Source: Liolophura sinensis
Lineage: Eukaryota; Mollusca; Polyplacophora; Chitonida; Chitonidae
Assembly (NCBI RefSeq): GCF_032854445.1
Contig: NC_088306.1
Coordinates: 6,279,145-6,343,144, forward strand
Length of the DNA: 64,000 nt
Direction of reading: 5' to 3'
Both the position numbers and the translations under genes were made by a program. Below the pieces are notes generated by a model. That model worked only from the letters and a program-made list of their open reading frames with translations. It ran no database searches and was not told the DNA's origin. This document shows, piece after piece, positions 8,740 to 20,100 of this stretch. Positions within the stretch are counted from its first letter, which is position 1; every line of letters begins with the position of its first letter.

Positions 8740-11373
8740 AAGATGAGTTCGGCTATTTACTTTGACTGTTAAACTTTACCATGGGCTTACGTATCTCTAC
8801 ATACAACTACAGATCTGTGAGAAGTCCATTACCTGTGATTAGATCTCTTTGATATCAGTGACGTGTGCTTACTTCAAAAAACGTGGCTTCCCAACAGCGA
8901 TCTTAACATTTTAAACTCCATCAATGCTGACTTCTATGAAACGTGGTGTTTCCGCAGTGGATGATACTACCTTAGGTTCCTACCGAATGTAGGCCTTATG
9001 AGGGCATTGCTATACTGTGGAGAAAATCGTTCGCTGCTAAGATTAAATTCGTTGACCCCCGTGATGTTGGGATTCGTGTCGAATCCGACTGCTCTAAATT
9101 GTTAATTATTTGTGTGATATGCCGATTATCATGATAGTCTTGACAGTTTTCTCTCAGTAAACTAAGTGCTATTAATGAAGATTCTGATATTTCTAATGTT
9201 CTTTATTGTTGACTGGCATATGCATGTTTCACGCTTGTTTGGTGATGAACTCTGTGACTGTAAACAGGGCTGGACGTTGTTTTGTCTGATCATTTTCCTG
9301 TATATATTGCCCTCAGATGTGATGCTCTTCCAACGCTGAGCTGTAACTCATCATTCAACGAGTTTCTTTCGTCTGTTCATTGGAATGAAGTAAGTAATGT
9401 CTATCGATATCGAAGTATTGTGACGATAACTATAGGCGTGTTTTACTTGTGCTTTGTTTGTTAGTCAGTAGATTATCTAACCTATGGTTAAGTTGATTCT
9501 CTGTTATTTCTGTTTATAAGTCCTTAGAATCACTGGTTCTGAGTTTTGTTTGTTTAATTACTATAACAAACCATATCACTGCAAAATGTGTATATGTCAT
9601 TGCCTGTTGCATTTTGAACACTCTCCTGATGATGGCTAAATATTGACTCACAATGAATCTTGAGTCTTTCTTCGGAGTTACACTACTCGTGTATTACGCA
9701 TAACTCATCAGGTGCACTACAGGATTGTGACTGTGCTATGAATAATTTTAACGATATTTCTTTAGAAGCAACCATATCTCGGGGTTCTGATTGTACTGAG
9801 CTTGCTGGCGATATTTTTAGCTATTATAATGAAATTGTGCACGCTTTGCTATCAGCTAAATCTAATTCCAATGCTAAGCCTAAGCAACACTGTGGCCATA
9901 GTGTACCGGGATGGAATGACTGTATGTCTTTTGAGAAGCAGTTTCCCACTCTGGAGAGAGCATGGTAGTCCACGCTGTGGTCCCATTGTTGATCAAATGC
10001 GTCAGTCTAGAAGACGTTTCAAGTATGCACTTAGATCTTGCAAAAAAGATGAAGCTCAGATTCGGGCTAACAAAATGGCGGAGTCGTTCTGTAACTTATC
10101 ATCGGGTGAATTTTGAATTGAGGTTAAGCTGACTAATTCTAGGAGTATGATTTTGTCCAATCGTATATATTATATTGATGGTGAAAGTAATATTGCTGAC
10201 ATGTAGAAGGATACAGTTAACTGTATCTACCAAGTGTCATATGGCCGAGGTCTTGAACGTTTCGTCACAGTAAGATATATCTAATATGAATCTTATAACA
10301 CCCGATGCATCACGTTATATTGTGTCTCAACTTAAACCTAACAAATCCCCAGGTTTTGATGATCTTTGTGCCGAACATTTGAAATATGCCCGACGCTATG
10401 TCTATTCACCTGTGTATGTGCCTCAACGCAATGGTGTTGTATGCTACTTTTTCACCTGATTTGACGCTTGCCATCATATCGCCTATTATTAGGACCAAAT
10501 CTGTGGATATTACGTCTTCGGATACCCTACCGCCCGGTAGTTGTTGCCTATGCTATCCCTAAAGTACTAGAATGTTATATCCTACAGCCATGTGAAATCC
10601 ATATGTGTAGCTCTGATTATCAGTTTGAATTTCAAAATGGCCATTTCACTGAACAGTGTGTTAATATATTCAATGAAGTTGTTAATTTCCTCCGGTCCCA
10701 TAGCAGCCCAGTTTATATATGCTTTTTAGATGCCAGTAAGGCATTCGACAGGGTCAACCATTGGATTCTTTTTAAAAAGCTTGATCGAGATGTTTCTGTG
10801 TATATTGTAAAATTATTGTATGCCTTGTATACAGTACAGGCATTTGCTGTCAAATGGGGATCGTGCACCTCATCATTTTTCTCAGTATGTAATAGTGTCA
10901 GGCAAGGAGGGGTTTTATCTCCTTATTTATTTGCTCTATACATACATGACATGACATCAATCTCTCGGATGCCAATGTTAGTTGTAATGTTGCAGGCCGT
11001 TTATTAATCACTTACTCTATGCAGATGACCTGTACCTTGTGTGAACTTCTCTGCAAATACTCCTTCATCGCTGTTCGTCATACGCAAAGCATCACGATAT
11101 AATTTACAATACTAAAAAAATAGTCAGTGTATGATTGTTACCACGCCTGGTAACGTTTTTAAACCACCTTGTGTTAAGTTATGTGGCATCACTTTAGACT
11201 ATGTACACTCCTACACATATATGGGTCGTATTCTTACCAGTGAGTTTACCGGCGATTGTGATATTGAATCTCAGAGAAAGAAATTGTGTATTCGTGCCAA
11301 CATGCCTCTGCGCAAATGTTCTATGTGTTCCAGCTATGTGAAAAAGTTTACTGTTGTCACTTATGGTCTGCGC
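8740..11373 (+). pseudogene. LINE ORF2: AP-like endonuclease plus reverse transcriptase, broken
   Basis: The endonuclease is readable with frameshifts: a YNYRSVRS segment near 8800, RPYEGIAILWRKSFAAKIKF near 8995-9050, CSKLLIICV near 9090, and the terminal SDHFPVYIAL at 9282. The linker VPGWNDCM lies at 9903. The reverse transcriptase shows ICFLDASKAFDRVNHW (10717-10765, first catalytic Asp in LDASKAF), NSVRQGGVLSPYLFALYIHD (10891-10950), and LLYADDLYLV (11014-11043, the catalytic YADD box) after a frameshift. The distal part (KLCGITLDYVHSYTYMGRIL, 11179-11238, then ANMPLRKCSMCS) is the usual post-YADD section. It belongs to the APE-type LINEs (CR1/L2/Jockey-like group); the clade needs a tree. 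Multiple stops make it dead. A SINE-A lies at its 3' end. Confidence 0.9.
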
Positions 11374-11383
11374 ACTGTGAATC

Positions 11384-11648
11384 GTGGGCATCCATTGCCC
11401 AGCTGTTTAGCGCACTAGCACAGCGTAATGACACAGGAGTCTCTCACCAATGCGGTCGCTGTTCAAGTCCAGCTCATACTGGCTTCCTCTCCGGCTGTAC
11501 GTGAGAAGGTCTGCCAGCAACCTGTGGATAGTCGTGGGTTTCCCCAGGGTTGTGCCCCGTTTCCTCCCACCATAATGCTGGCCGCCTTCGTATAACTGAA
11601 ATATTCTTGAGTACGGCGTAAAACATCAATCAAAATAAATAAGTAAAT
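11384..11648 (+). mobile_element. SINE-A, full length, inserted in the LINE, 10-bp target-site duplication
   Basis: Head gcccagctgtttagcgcact, agcacagcgtaatgacacag (A-box region), B-box-like gctgttcaagtccagctc, body ggcttcctctccggctgtac, 3' domain ataatgctggccgccttcg, ctgaaatattcttgagtacg, and an AATAAATAAGTAAAT tail. ACTGTGAATC occurs at 11374-11383 and again at 11649-11658. The insertion interrupts the distal LINE reverse transcriptase reading, so it is younger than the LINE copy. Confidence 0.9.
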
Positions 11649-11658
11649 ACTGTGAATC

Positions 11659-11994
11659 TATGTTCCGCATCATCATTAAGAACCCATCAATAATGTTCCA
11701 TCTTTTGGATAGGTTTTGAGTAAAGCTATCTTTAAATTCAAGGAGAGGATGTATTCTAGAAATAAAAACATTTATTGAGAACCATTTTGCATGGGATGTT
11801 TTGTTTGTCTCTTCAATGCATTCCATATGAAATGAACTGTTATGCTGAATTTTGTAAGGAAGAGGCTACTCAGCAGCTTTTGCGAATTTCTTTCCCGTGA
11901 AAATAATTGCAAAAATCCTTAGATGGGTCATGATATGCAGTCAATTGACTGCGACATAAGTCTCCGATTGTCTCATACCACTGGGATATGGCGT
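11659..11994. other. Probable LINE 3' remainder, not assignable
   Basis: If the SINE inserted into the LINE, the LINE should continue here. I could not recognise conserved protein sequence, only an AT-rich stretch with short frames. Confidence 0.3.
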
Positions 11995-12130
11995 AGGTTT
12001 TAGAGTGGTAGCGCAGCACAATGACTTAGCGGATTTCACCAATGCAGTGGCTACCTTCCTCTATAGTTGCCATTACCAACTGGCGCCTGGTTTCTTCTCA
12101 CTGTAATCGTCATTAGTTCACCATGTTATT
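11995..12130 (+). mobile_element. SINE-A remnant with internal deletion
   Basis: Head-like gtggtagcgcagcacaatga, caccaatgcagtggct, then a jump to the body (caactggcgcctggtttctt, ctcactgtaatcgtc). The 3' domain is lost. Confidence 0.45.
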
Positions 12131-12854
12131 CAATTTATACACCTGTCCATTTTATCACTGAAGTGCGTACATGTAACTACTTACAGCGTAACAAACATCT
12201 TATAGGCCAAAATGTTTTTCCTGTGTACAACAGCATTCAATGTTTTGATTTTACCTTCTACATCGACACCTGTGTTTGGTTTAACTCTGGAAAGCAAGAA
12301 AACAGTCTTGATTATCATGTCACATTTGAAAACCCATAGAGCCATTACGCAACTGTTCAGTGCAGAGCAGGTAAAATTGTAAATCTTATATTTGCGAACT
12401 ATTTCAGAGGCCAAAGTAGAGTGTTACTGCACCAGTATCAGACCAATTGCCGTTTGATTGGGTGTCCGGAGACTGGACCGAGGCGCCCGCGGCAGGATCG
12501 CACCCTCACTGTCCGAGGAAAACAACCAAGAGGTAACACTAATGTAAGGCCTCCTTCATTACCTTACTTATAACCCTGCGAAAACAATCTCCATACCCAG
12601 CTGTCTAGACTCTCTTCAAGCTTTAATAAATGAGGTTAATTTAAACATGAATCATGTGGCTAAATCTAGTTTTAAGGTATCTCCGTTCAGTGTGATTCAA
12701 TTGAGTGCAGAGAAGACATTGTGGCAATCGTAGCAGAGTTCTGGGTAACCTTCAAATTATACTGTTATGTCCTTTGTTATTAGAATATGAACTCGGGTTC
12801 ACAGTGGACGGTTTATTGTTACTTTTCCTTACGTGTCCTACATACAGTAATTAA
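12131..12854. other. Unassigned sequence
   Basis: A GC-richer patch near 12460-12540 stands out from the AT-rich surroundings, but no motif was recognised. Confidence 0.35.
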
Positions 12855-13313
12855 TCAATGTAAATGCATTTTAAACAAATACCAAAAGAATCGTACTATA
12901 TGCATAGTATGTTTGAGGTGAAAAATAAAAACTTCATCAATACAACATAAATTTTTTATTATTCTAAATAACATTTCGCCGCCCAGGGGCCACATTTGTA
13001 TGTTATGGCTTTTGTTGCAAGGCTGGGCTGTTTCGAGAGAAATGGCGATACGAGCTCTGTCAAAAGACCTTACATTATCAGGAAAGCCTGAGAGCCCAGC
13101 TTCAGACAGCAAAAGCGGGATAATCTCAGAGATTTCATGTCCGAGTCTGGGAGAACACCAGCACATCGTCTGTCTCTGCAGTAGAGAGGCAAGTCTCTGA
13201 ATCAGTCCGTTACGCGTTAATCGTGTAAGATTTGACTGTCCAAATTGTGTTAGTCTTCGAGACGAAACATCACTCTTTTCGGGTTTAAAACACCCATGGT
13301 GGCTAATGTCCAT
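12855..13313 (-). CDS. Unrecognised 152-codon open frame, possible exon
   Basis: Longest otherwise unexplained minus-strand frame in this part. The middle (CSPRLGHEISEIIPLLLSEA, then GLSGFPDNVRSFDRARIAIS) has a plausible helical, leucine-rich pattern and higher GC than its flanks, whereas the C-terminal third is AT-rich noise. A pyrimidine-rich tract ending in CTACTGCAG could be a splice acceptor, and AATGTAAGG could be a donor after about 100 bases. The opposite strand is also open over 13000-13200, which weakens the case. No family recognised. Confidence 0.2.
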   Translation of the reverse strand: MDISHHGCFKPEKSDVSSRRLTQFGQSNLTRLTRNGLIQRLASLLQRQTMCWCSPRLGHEISEIIPLLLSEAGLSGFPDNVRSFDRARIAISLETAQPCNKSHNIQMWPLGGEMLFRIIKNLCCIDEVFIFHLKHTMHIVRFFWYLFKMHLH

Positions 13314-13442
13314 GTTTGGTGCATGGTTCTCTCTGGGGTTTATCTCGTTTCATTTGCCCATGAAATTGACTGACAGTATATGGGAAAATTTTTTGTATAC
13401 CACATAATAAACATTAGACAACCGGTCAGCTTAAAAAAATGC

Positions 13443-13490
<48 letters not shown>
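13443..13490. repeat. Compound simple repeat (A)n(TA)n(CA)n
   Basis: A run of 15 A, then about 25 bases of alternating AT, then CACACACA. Confidence 0.9.
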
Positions 13491-13491
<1 letters not shown>

Positions 13492-13849
13492 AAAGATTTC
13501 ATTAATTTAGCTGCAACTTCCTGTACTACATGTATATAAATAATTGCTACTTCATTTCAGAATATATTTACAATGTGTATGGTTAAAAAGAAACTAAATA
13601 AAGGAACGAGATGAAAACAACTGTTTGTATGAAATGAATTACACGTTTATCGATAATGATTATATGACGAATAAAATCGTCTGAAATCAGTTTTGAAAAT
13701 AGTATTTTATTACAAAACCACCCACTGCACACATTTAGAATGGAAACAAAACATAAATTAAACATCTCATAAGCTCATAATCTCCTTTTGATTGTGACTT
13801 TCACTCCCTTTTCACAGTATTTGGATTCTTTTTTCTTGAATAATACAAT
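13491..13849. other. Unassigned AT-rich sequence
   Basis: No feature recognised. Confidence 0.4.
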
Positions 13850-14100
13850 GTAATAAAGACTTACATCACGGAAAGTAAAACCAGAGCACCAAGGACAATG
13901 CCATAAGTCGCAAATGGTCACACGTAACCGATGAATACGGTTTTTCGCCAATAACTAGAACTGTTCATACAATTGCTTAAACGGTGATAAATTACTCGCC
14001 CCATATAGTACCATGGCTTAAGCAAATATGGGTAAAAAAGGTAGTGATATTAATTGTAAGTTATTAGATCTTACTGGCGTAGAACTTTCAAACGTTGTGT
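13850..14100 (+). repeat. Dispersed repeat R1, copy b
   Basis: Contains R1 landmarks gtaaaaccagagcac, caaatggtcacacgtaaccg, gttcatacaattgcttaaac and the distal section attaattgtaagttattaga. Confidence 0.6.
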
Positions 14101-14209
14101 AGCGATCATACTTAGCACACAACAACATTAAAACAGTGCAAGTGCAACAGGCCCCTAATATGCTTAGGCCAACAGCAGAATCCCGTTTCTTTTTTCTTTG
14201 AGAAATACA

Positions 14210-14360
14210 GCGTAAAAGCAGACTTACAGCATAAAGAGTAAAACCAGAGCAGCGAAGACAATGTTATAGCTGACAAATGGTCACACGTAACTGATGAAAT
14301 ACCGTCCCTTGTCAATTTTCCTCAGTTAAAGTTTAAATCAATTGTTGTTATAATACAATT
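14210..14360 (+). repeat. Dispersed repeat R1, copy c
   Basis: Core well preserved: agagtaaaaccagagcagcg, agctgacaaatggtcacacg, taactgatgaaatacc, cttgtcaattttcctcag. Confidence 0.65.
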
Positions 14361-14369
14361 TCTAATATA

Positions 14370-14500
14370 GGTTACGGTATAATTAAAGACGTACAGCATG
14401 GAGAGTAAAACCAGAATAGCGACGACAGTGTGATAGCTGGCAAATGATCACACGTAAGCAGTGAAATACGCCCTCTTGTCAGTTTACCTTAGTCAGGGTT
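14370..14500 (+). repeat. Dispersed repeat R1, copy d
   Basis: aattaaagacgtacagcatg, gcgacgacagtgtgatagct, ggcaaatgatcacacgtaag, ccctcttgtcagtttacc, ending agtcagggttt exactly where the minisatellite starts. Confidence 0.65.
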
Positions 14501-15146
14501 TACACCGTGGAAGATCATTACACTTTGGATGATCATTACACTCTGGATTACCCTCTGGATGATCATTATACTCGAGGTGATCATTACACTCAGGATTACA
14601 CTCCAGATGATTATTACACTCTGGATGATCATTACACTCTGGATGATCATTACACTCCGGATTACACTCCAGATGATCATTACACTCTGGATGATCATTA
14701 CACTCTGGAAGATCATTACACTCTGGATTACATTCTGGATGATCATTACACTCTGGATTACAATCTGGATGATCATTACACTCTGGATTACAATCTGGAT
14801 GATCATTACACCCTGGATTACATTCTAGATTACACTCTAGATGATCATTACACTCTGGATTACACCCTGGATGATGATTACACTCTGGATTACCCTCTGG
14901 ATGATGATTACACTTTGTAATACACCCTGGATGATCATTACACTCTAGATTACACTCTGGGATCATTGTTCTCTGCAAAAATCTTCTATGTTGCTCAAGT
15001 TACATACTGGATGATCATTACACTCAGGCTTACACTCTGGATGATCATTACACTCTGGATGATCATTACACTCTGAATTACACTCTAGATTACACTCTGG
15101 GTGATCATCACACTCTGGCTTACACTCTGGATGATCATTACTCTCT
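14500..15146 (+). repeat. Minisatellite of interleaved 18- and 12-bp units
   Basis: Built from GATGATCATTACACTCTG (18 bp) and GATTACACTCTG (12 bp) in irregular order, about 14510-14958 and again 15004-15146. The two blocks are joined by a non-repeat spacer (aaatcttctatgttgctcaa, 14979-14998) whose near copy (aaatcttctatgtttttcaa, from about 15166) follows the second block. Block plus spacer therefore seem to have been duplicated. Because both unit lengths are multiples of three, several frames on both strands stay open (DDHYTLDYTL on plus, ECNDHPECNP on minus). These are by-products and not genes. Confidence 0.9.
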
Positions 15147-15204
15147 GAAATCATTGTACTCTGTAGAAATCTTCTATGTTTTTCAAGTTACTTACCGAGA
15201 TGTA

Positions 15205-15744
15205 AGGTACCCCTACATATATTCATTAGTTTAGCCTTGATGGTTTTTCTTATTTTGTACGGTATCTCACACAGACGCAGACGACAGATTGTCTGTAGAC
15301 TTTGTCCTTTTTGCTTTGAAACACAATGAGCATAAATAAGACATGCCATTCTTCAAAGCTGACGTTATATGCTGGCAACCGAGTTTTCAAATCCCACAGC
15401 GCATTATCTCGAACATATATGTCTCCCAGTTTTCCATGACCGAGGACATGTCTGAATCTAGGTGTGAATACAGACATCCATTACCCTGCCGTCAGGTAAG
15501 TACCCACTTACCTATAGATTACGTATTCCAAAATTATCGTCATTTCAAACCGTTTAACTAAATTGTTTACAACACATGAAAAGGCAGTGATTTTTTGAAG
15601 AACTTTTTCTAGATCATAAACACAAGTATGTATTTAGACATAACCATAATCCATTGTGTTATGGCCTAAACTGTCTGTATTATAAAGAGATGGCTTGTTC
15701 GAAATACACGACAGTTTAGCCGCACAAAAAAAGTAACCAACACC
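15205..15744. other. Unassigned sequence
   Basis: Two short opposing frames near 15250-15560, no recognisable protein. Nothing else seen. Confidence 0.4.
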
Positions 15745-15774
15745 AGCAGATTTTATTTTTCAACAATTTATTAG

Positions 15775-15872
15775 GTTTAACAAGAACAGATAACAAGACT
15801 TATACAAATACTAAAGTACATAAGTTTAACAAGAAAGGATAGCAATATCTATACAAATACTAAAGTACTTAC
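15775..15872 (-). repeat. Two-copy ~50-bp tandem repeat near the LTR-like 3' end
   Basis: Plus-strand reading: gtttaacaagaacagataac then acttatacaaatactaaagt, repeated as gtttaacaagaaaggatagc then tctatacaaatactaaagt. Period about 50 bases. Confidence 0.75.
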
Positions 15873-16228
15873 ATGTACAACGGTGTCAAGTCCAAACGGA
15901 CGCATATATTCCAAAATGCTGAAAACCACACAGGCATAAATACACAGAGACAATATTCATAAGAGGGAAAATCCACAGTATAACTGAGTGTATGACGAAA
16001 TATACACAAAATTCCACATACAGGGTCCGTGTACTAATAAGCACTGTGTACACAAGAGCACAAAATAAATATACAAGTTCAGACTGAACAAGTGATCGGT
16101 GGAGATACGATATAACAAAGCCAGAGGCTATAAAGACACCAAAATTCAGCACAAAAGGCCTACACAGCGAAAGCATCCAAAACTCTCAATAATTCTCCTT
16201 TCTCCTCCTTAGAGCTGCTTTCATAGGT

Positions 16229-16237
16229 CTTATATAG
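16229..16237 (-). promoter_or_regulatory. TATA box of the LTR-like element
   Basis: CTATATAAG on the minus strand, about 50 bases upstream of the first ATG of the hydrophobic frame. The related copy has CTATAAAG at 27634-27641 in a comparable position. Confidence 0.4.
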
Positions 16238-16625
16238 ACTGGTGGAATTTTCTAGAATAAGAAAATTCTTGAACACTTGTTGTAAACAAACAGGCCCCGA
16301 ACTGAACGTATTCTGGTACATTCTAAGCCAGAGGCAGACAACAGGCCCTGACGAGGGGCATGTGCGTGGTGGGGAAATGGAGCGCGCAATACATCACTTC
16401 CGATTATCTGTTTCAAGCCGGTTAGCCACAATAATCTCTCTTTAAAGACATTCTACCAGTAAGATTTAACACAACTGCTGCTTTCTGTGGGCAATAACTC
16501 TTTGTGCGCCGCTCGCTGGGTTTAAGTATTTTGTATAGCTGTATGCTATAAGTATTTTATCACATCTGTACTCACTCCTAATCGGGGAAAACAGCCCTCA
16601 GTATTTCTTACGTACTTCATTTGCA

Positions 16626-16790
16626 ATTTATTTATTTATTTCATTGGTGTTTACAGCATACTCAAGAATACTCATTTTATACGACGGCAGCCAGCATTAT
16701 GGTAGGAGAAAACAGGGCAGAGCCCGAGGAAACCCACGACCATCCATCAGTTGATAACACACCTTAACGCGTACGGCCGGAGAGGACATT
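16626..16790 (-). mobile_element. SINE-A, 5'-truncated, minus strand
   Basis: ATTTATTTATTTATTT tail, tcattggtgtttacagc, actcaagaatactca, tatacgacggcagccagcat, gaaacccacgaccatcc, gcgtacggccggagagg. The tRNA-like head is absent. Confidence 0.85.
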
Positions 16791-19700
16791 AAGGACATTT
16801 GTAATGATATTGACACATAGAATATCTGGTAGTAAGGCGTGTTGTGTTACGTATTATGGTGGCATTTGATGCCCCGAATGTATTATATGATACGAGTTTA
16901 CAACTTTTCGTGCATCTATTTTGTACGTTTTTGAAGCAAACCAAATTTATATAACGTATCTATTTAGTGAAACAAAAACATCTAATTAAAACCATTTTAA
17001 ATACCCTACATGGAGTGCACTTACCGTAGTTTTGAGGTGTTGGCAAAAGAAAGATTTAGCATGAAATAAGTTATTGGTGGCGGTACAAAGAAGTTTTCTC
17101 AACACAATGGTTTTCTCCACGCATTGTAGTTCCGTAGCACAGTGCGTTCCTCATTACAAAGCCTAGATGTCGGACGTCGTTGTACAATTGAAACTTAGCG
17201 TGTCTACGCAGTATTTTAAAGCAATGTGATAGATGGTAAATGGTAAATACACACTGTTTGATCAGTGACGCTATTTATTTAATCCGTGCCTGAATAAGGC
17301 AATAACTCGTGAACTAATTTAATTGTTGGCAATGACAGTAAGCAGACAGTACTAAAATTAGTTCATTAACAAACGGTGTAATATTCAACGACGGTGTCAA
17401 AAATTTTGTCGGACAGTACAGCTTACCGTCTCGGCCCAAACTGTATTCATCTTCCCGGTAGACCCTAGGCCTACTTAGACACGTTGTTCAAATTATACAA
17501 ATACATTGTTTGGCGTTCATTTTACCACTTTGTCAGCATTCTCTAAATAACAAATATCAGAGTCAATGAAAAAGTCATTAGGGTGCCAAAGGTTGATGGG
17601 AATGAGAAGACGACATCTCAACAGACAACACTTAAAAGTAATTAAAGCTTATGATATAATTTTTTTCTCTGATTTTATGAGAATTGAAGAATTCCCTTTG
17701 TCTTCCTTGCGTACAAAGTGTGAATTTTTTGTGTTTTCTTTTATAAAATACAGTAAAATTATTGAAACACCGTGTTCAAGCCAAGGTGCTTTCTCTGACG
17801 TCCCCGATAACTAGGTCAGTCTCATATTTAATAGAATCCACCACCACAAAACTGAAGCATAAAACTCAGCGAGAGTCGAATGCCTCGATCAGCTTCAGTG
17901 GTGCGTATATTTATTCCCATTTGTTTTAGAATTGAGCATGAACCTAGTTGCACAACAATCGTAATTTTGTAAATATTGAACAGTGGCCAAACTCACCAGC
18001 ACACCCCTCCGAAGACTACGACCTGAACCAGGGCTACCCCGGCCGTGCAACTGCATTCTTCTTAAACTGTAAATGATATAGCAGTCTTGCTGCATTCAAG
18101 CAGTTGAAGAAATATCCTTCCAGTACGTCAAATTTCCCGGAAAGCTATTTATCACTTGGACCTTTATCACCGAAGTCCACAACTTTTATCTGCCATTGAC
18201 TATAACGCGGAAAATAACGTCAACGTTAGAGAGCACGAGTAAACGGGACGTTACCTCGCTGCCGATAACGGAGACGCGCTGAAGCTCTGTCTAAACGAAG
18301 TCTCCTTGAAACTTTAGTGGGTTGAAACAAGTCTAAACAAATATTTAATGACGGGTTTAAAATAATTTGAATGGTAGTCTTTCAGTGGACATAAATATTA
18401 GTCAGGCGCTGTCTGTCACGTGAAAACAGTTGGATATGAAAATATCATGAAGTTGTTTACTTGACTAGTCGGAAATAATTTAGTGTGGCGGTCATCGCAG
18501 CTGGTAGATTTCAATATCTTATTTTCACGGTGCTCATTTACTCCATTATAAGCTGACCTTGGGCAACTAGAGATTTTGCAACACCTGAGTGAAAGTTTTA
18601 GTGCGTGTTCAAAGTTTATTTCCTGATGCATTAAAACTTCTTCCTTGGTGAAAACGAAACTAAAATTTTATACCTGCGGAAGTAACAGGGCTCTTAGAAA
18701 AAAATCAAGGTTGTATAAGTATCCCTGTGTATTACATCAACATTTCGGTTTTACAACCGGTTGCATTGAAAACGCGATTCTCCCACAGACACTAGGTCTA
18801 TACCTGAGTTTGAAACATAGATGAAGCATACATCGTGCTATGACACCAGTACACATCATCCGTAATATCTGAGATGTATTGTATCTGAAATACACCTAAG
18901 CCTATTCGTCAGGTACGCCTTGGTAAACTGAAGAGAAAATGAACACGATTTTTTAATATAAGCCAGTGTCTCTCAGATACCGAGTCAACTTTGAAAAAAA
19001 TCTCATAAATAATAGCTTACTTGTTAACATTTCACTACAACTCAAAACGATTACCAGGTAAATAAGCCTTTTTTCTTCACAAACATATCACCTGTTGTTG
19101 TCACCAGCTAACATTTACAGACAGTGTAAAGAAAAACCCAGCACTTACAATCTTCCAATTTTATATAGTTTCCAACCAATATCTAAATGTTATGGGCTTG
19201 CTATACATCGATATAAAACTGAAATCTGTGTTTAAATGTAAAGTATGCCCAGTTACATGTACACATTGCTATACACTATACCTCGGCTTAAGTGGACCGC
19301 TCGCTGCGTTTATAGCTGAAGAAATATTCCTTCCAGGAAAAATTTAGTAATGCCATCGTGTCAGTGATTTCCAATGTTATGGGGTTACTTCTTTATTTTT
19401 TATATTTCCATTAGCGACGGAATTAGAAACAAGCTGGAAAAGATGATTTAGTATTTCTCTAAAGCGAGACCCGACTAAAACCAACTGTCATATATTACCA
19501 CATAGTCAGCTTTCCACGGTAACTGCTATCATCATCAAATTTATTTGTCTCTGGGCCTGCAATGCTCTCCGTATTATGATACGCAACACACCTCTATATA
19601 GGCTATGTTTTCTACTTTTGCAGTAACAATTTCATTGTTAATCTGGGTAAATAATGGTTGCTAAGTGTTATAATCTCTGTTCATATTCATTAAATGAGCG

Positions 19701-19949
19701 ATTGACAGTCATTTAACGCCAATCTCAAGAGCTTGGACAAATACATGTACAATATAGAAACCATTATTATGGGTTCTCTAAACCGGAGAGTCCAGGGTAT
19801 AAACCACTGATATTCGGCGTACTATTCGCAAACTTTTCTACGTGTATTGTACTAATAAGAACACCTGGGTGAAATACTTCCCTGTGCGGTGTAAACATCA
19901 CTGCATTTTTTCTTAAATCTTCTTAAACCACGATGATAGGAGACATGTG
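16791..19949. other. Long unassigned region
   Basis: About 3.1 kb of AT-rich sequence with no recognised coding, RNA or repeat feature. A short shared phrase (gaagaaatat.ccttccag) occurs near 18108 and 19318, too short to define a family. Confidence 0.4.
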
Positions 19950-20100
19950 ATTGCTACTATCTGTGCATTTTCATGAACAACAAGGAAATTGATAAAGGGT
20001 TGTGTTTCACCGGTTACGTGTGTCCATTTGCCCCTATCACACTGTCGTCGCTGCTCTGGTCTTACTCTCTATGCTAACGTCTTTTAATTATGTACGATTA
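19950..20100 (-). repeat. Dispersed repeat R1, copy e (inverted)
   Basis: Reverse orientation: tgcattttcatgaaca, tttcaccggttacgtgtgtc, cactgtcgtcgctgctctgg, tcttttaattatg. Confidence 0.6.

Larger units (their letters stand above)
15745..16530 (-). mobile_element. Solo-LTR-like element (promoter and poly(A) signals), copy 1
   Basis: Read on the minus strand, this segment has the order expected of an LTR: a 5' region matching a second copy at 27600-27870, a TATA box (CTATATAAG, 16229-16237), a ~450-base transcribed region, and AATAAA-type signals (cctaataaattg, aaaaataaaatc) near its 3' edge at 15755-15775. The match to copy 2 includes gggcaataact and a cgtggtggggaaatggagcg-like block. A hydrophobic frame (15886-16176, 96 codons, several membrane-like segments) starts about 50 bases after the TATA box; it could be chance. 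No internal gag/pol sequence is attached. The alternative is a small host gene or a non-autonomous element. Ends are approximate. Confidence 0.4.

Noticed and set aside
14507-14978. Long open frames on both strands (DDHYTLDYTL on plus, ECNDHPECNP on minus)
   Set aside because: They lie wholly within a minisatellite whose 12- and 18-bp units keep any stop-free frame open; no start context, conserved domain or flanking exon.
15886-16176. Independent host membrane protein gene
   Set aside because: The frame sits within an LTR-like segment and lacks any recognised family; kept only as part of that element's entry.
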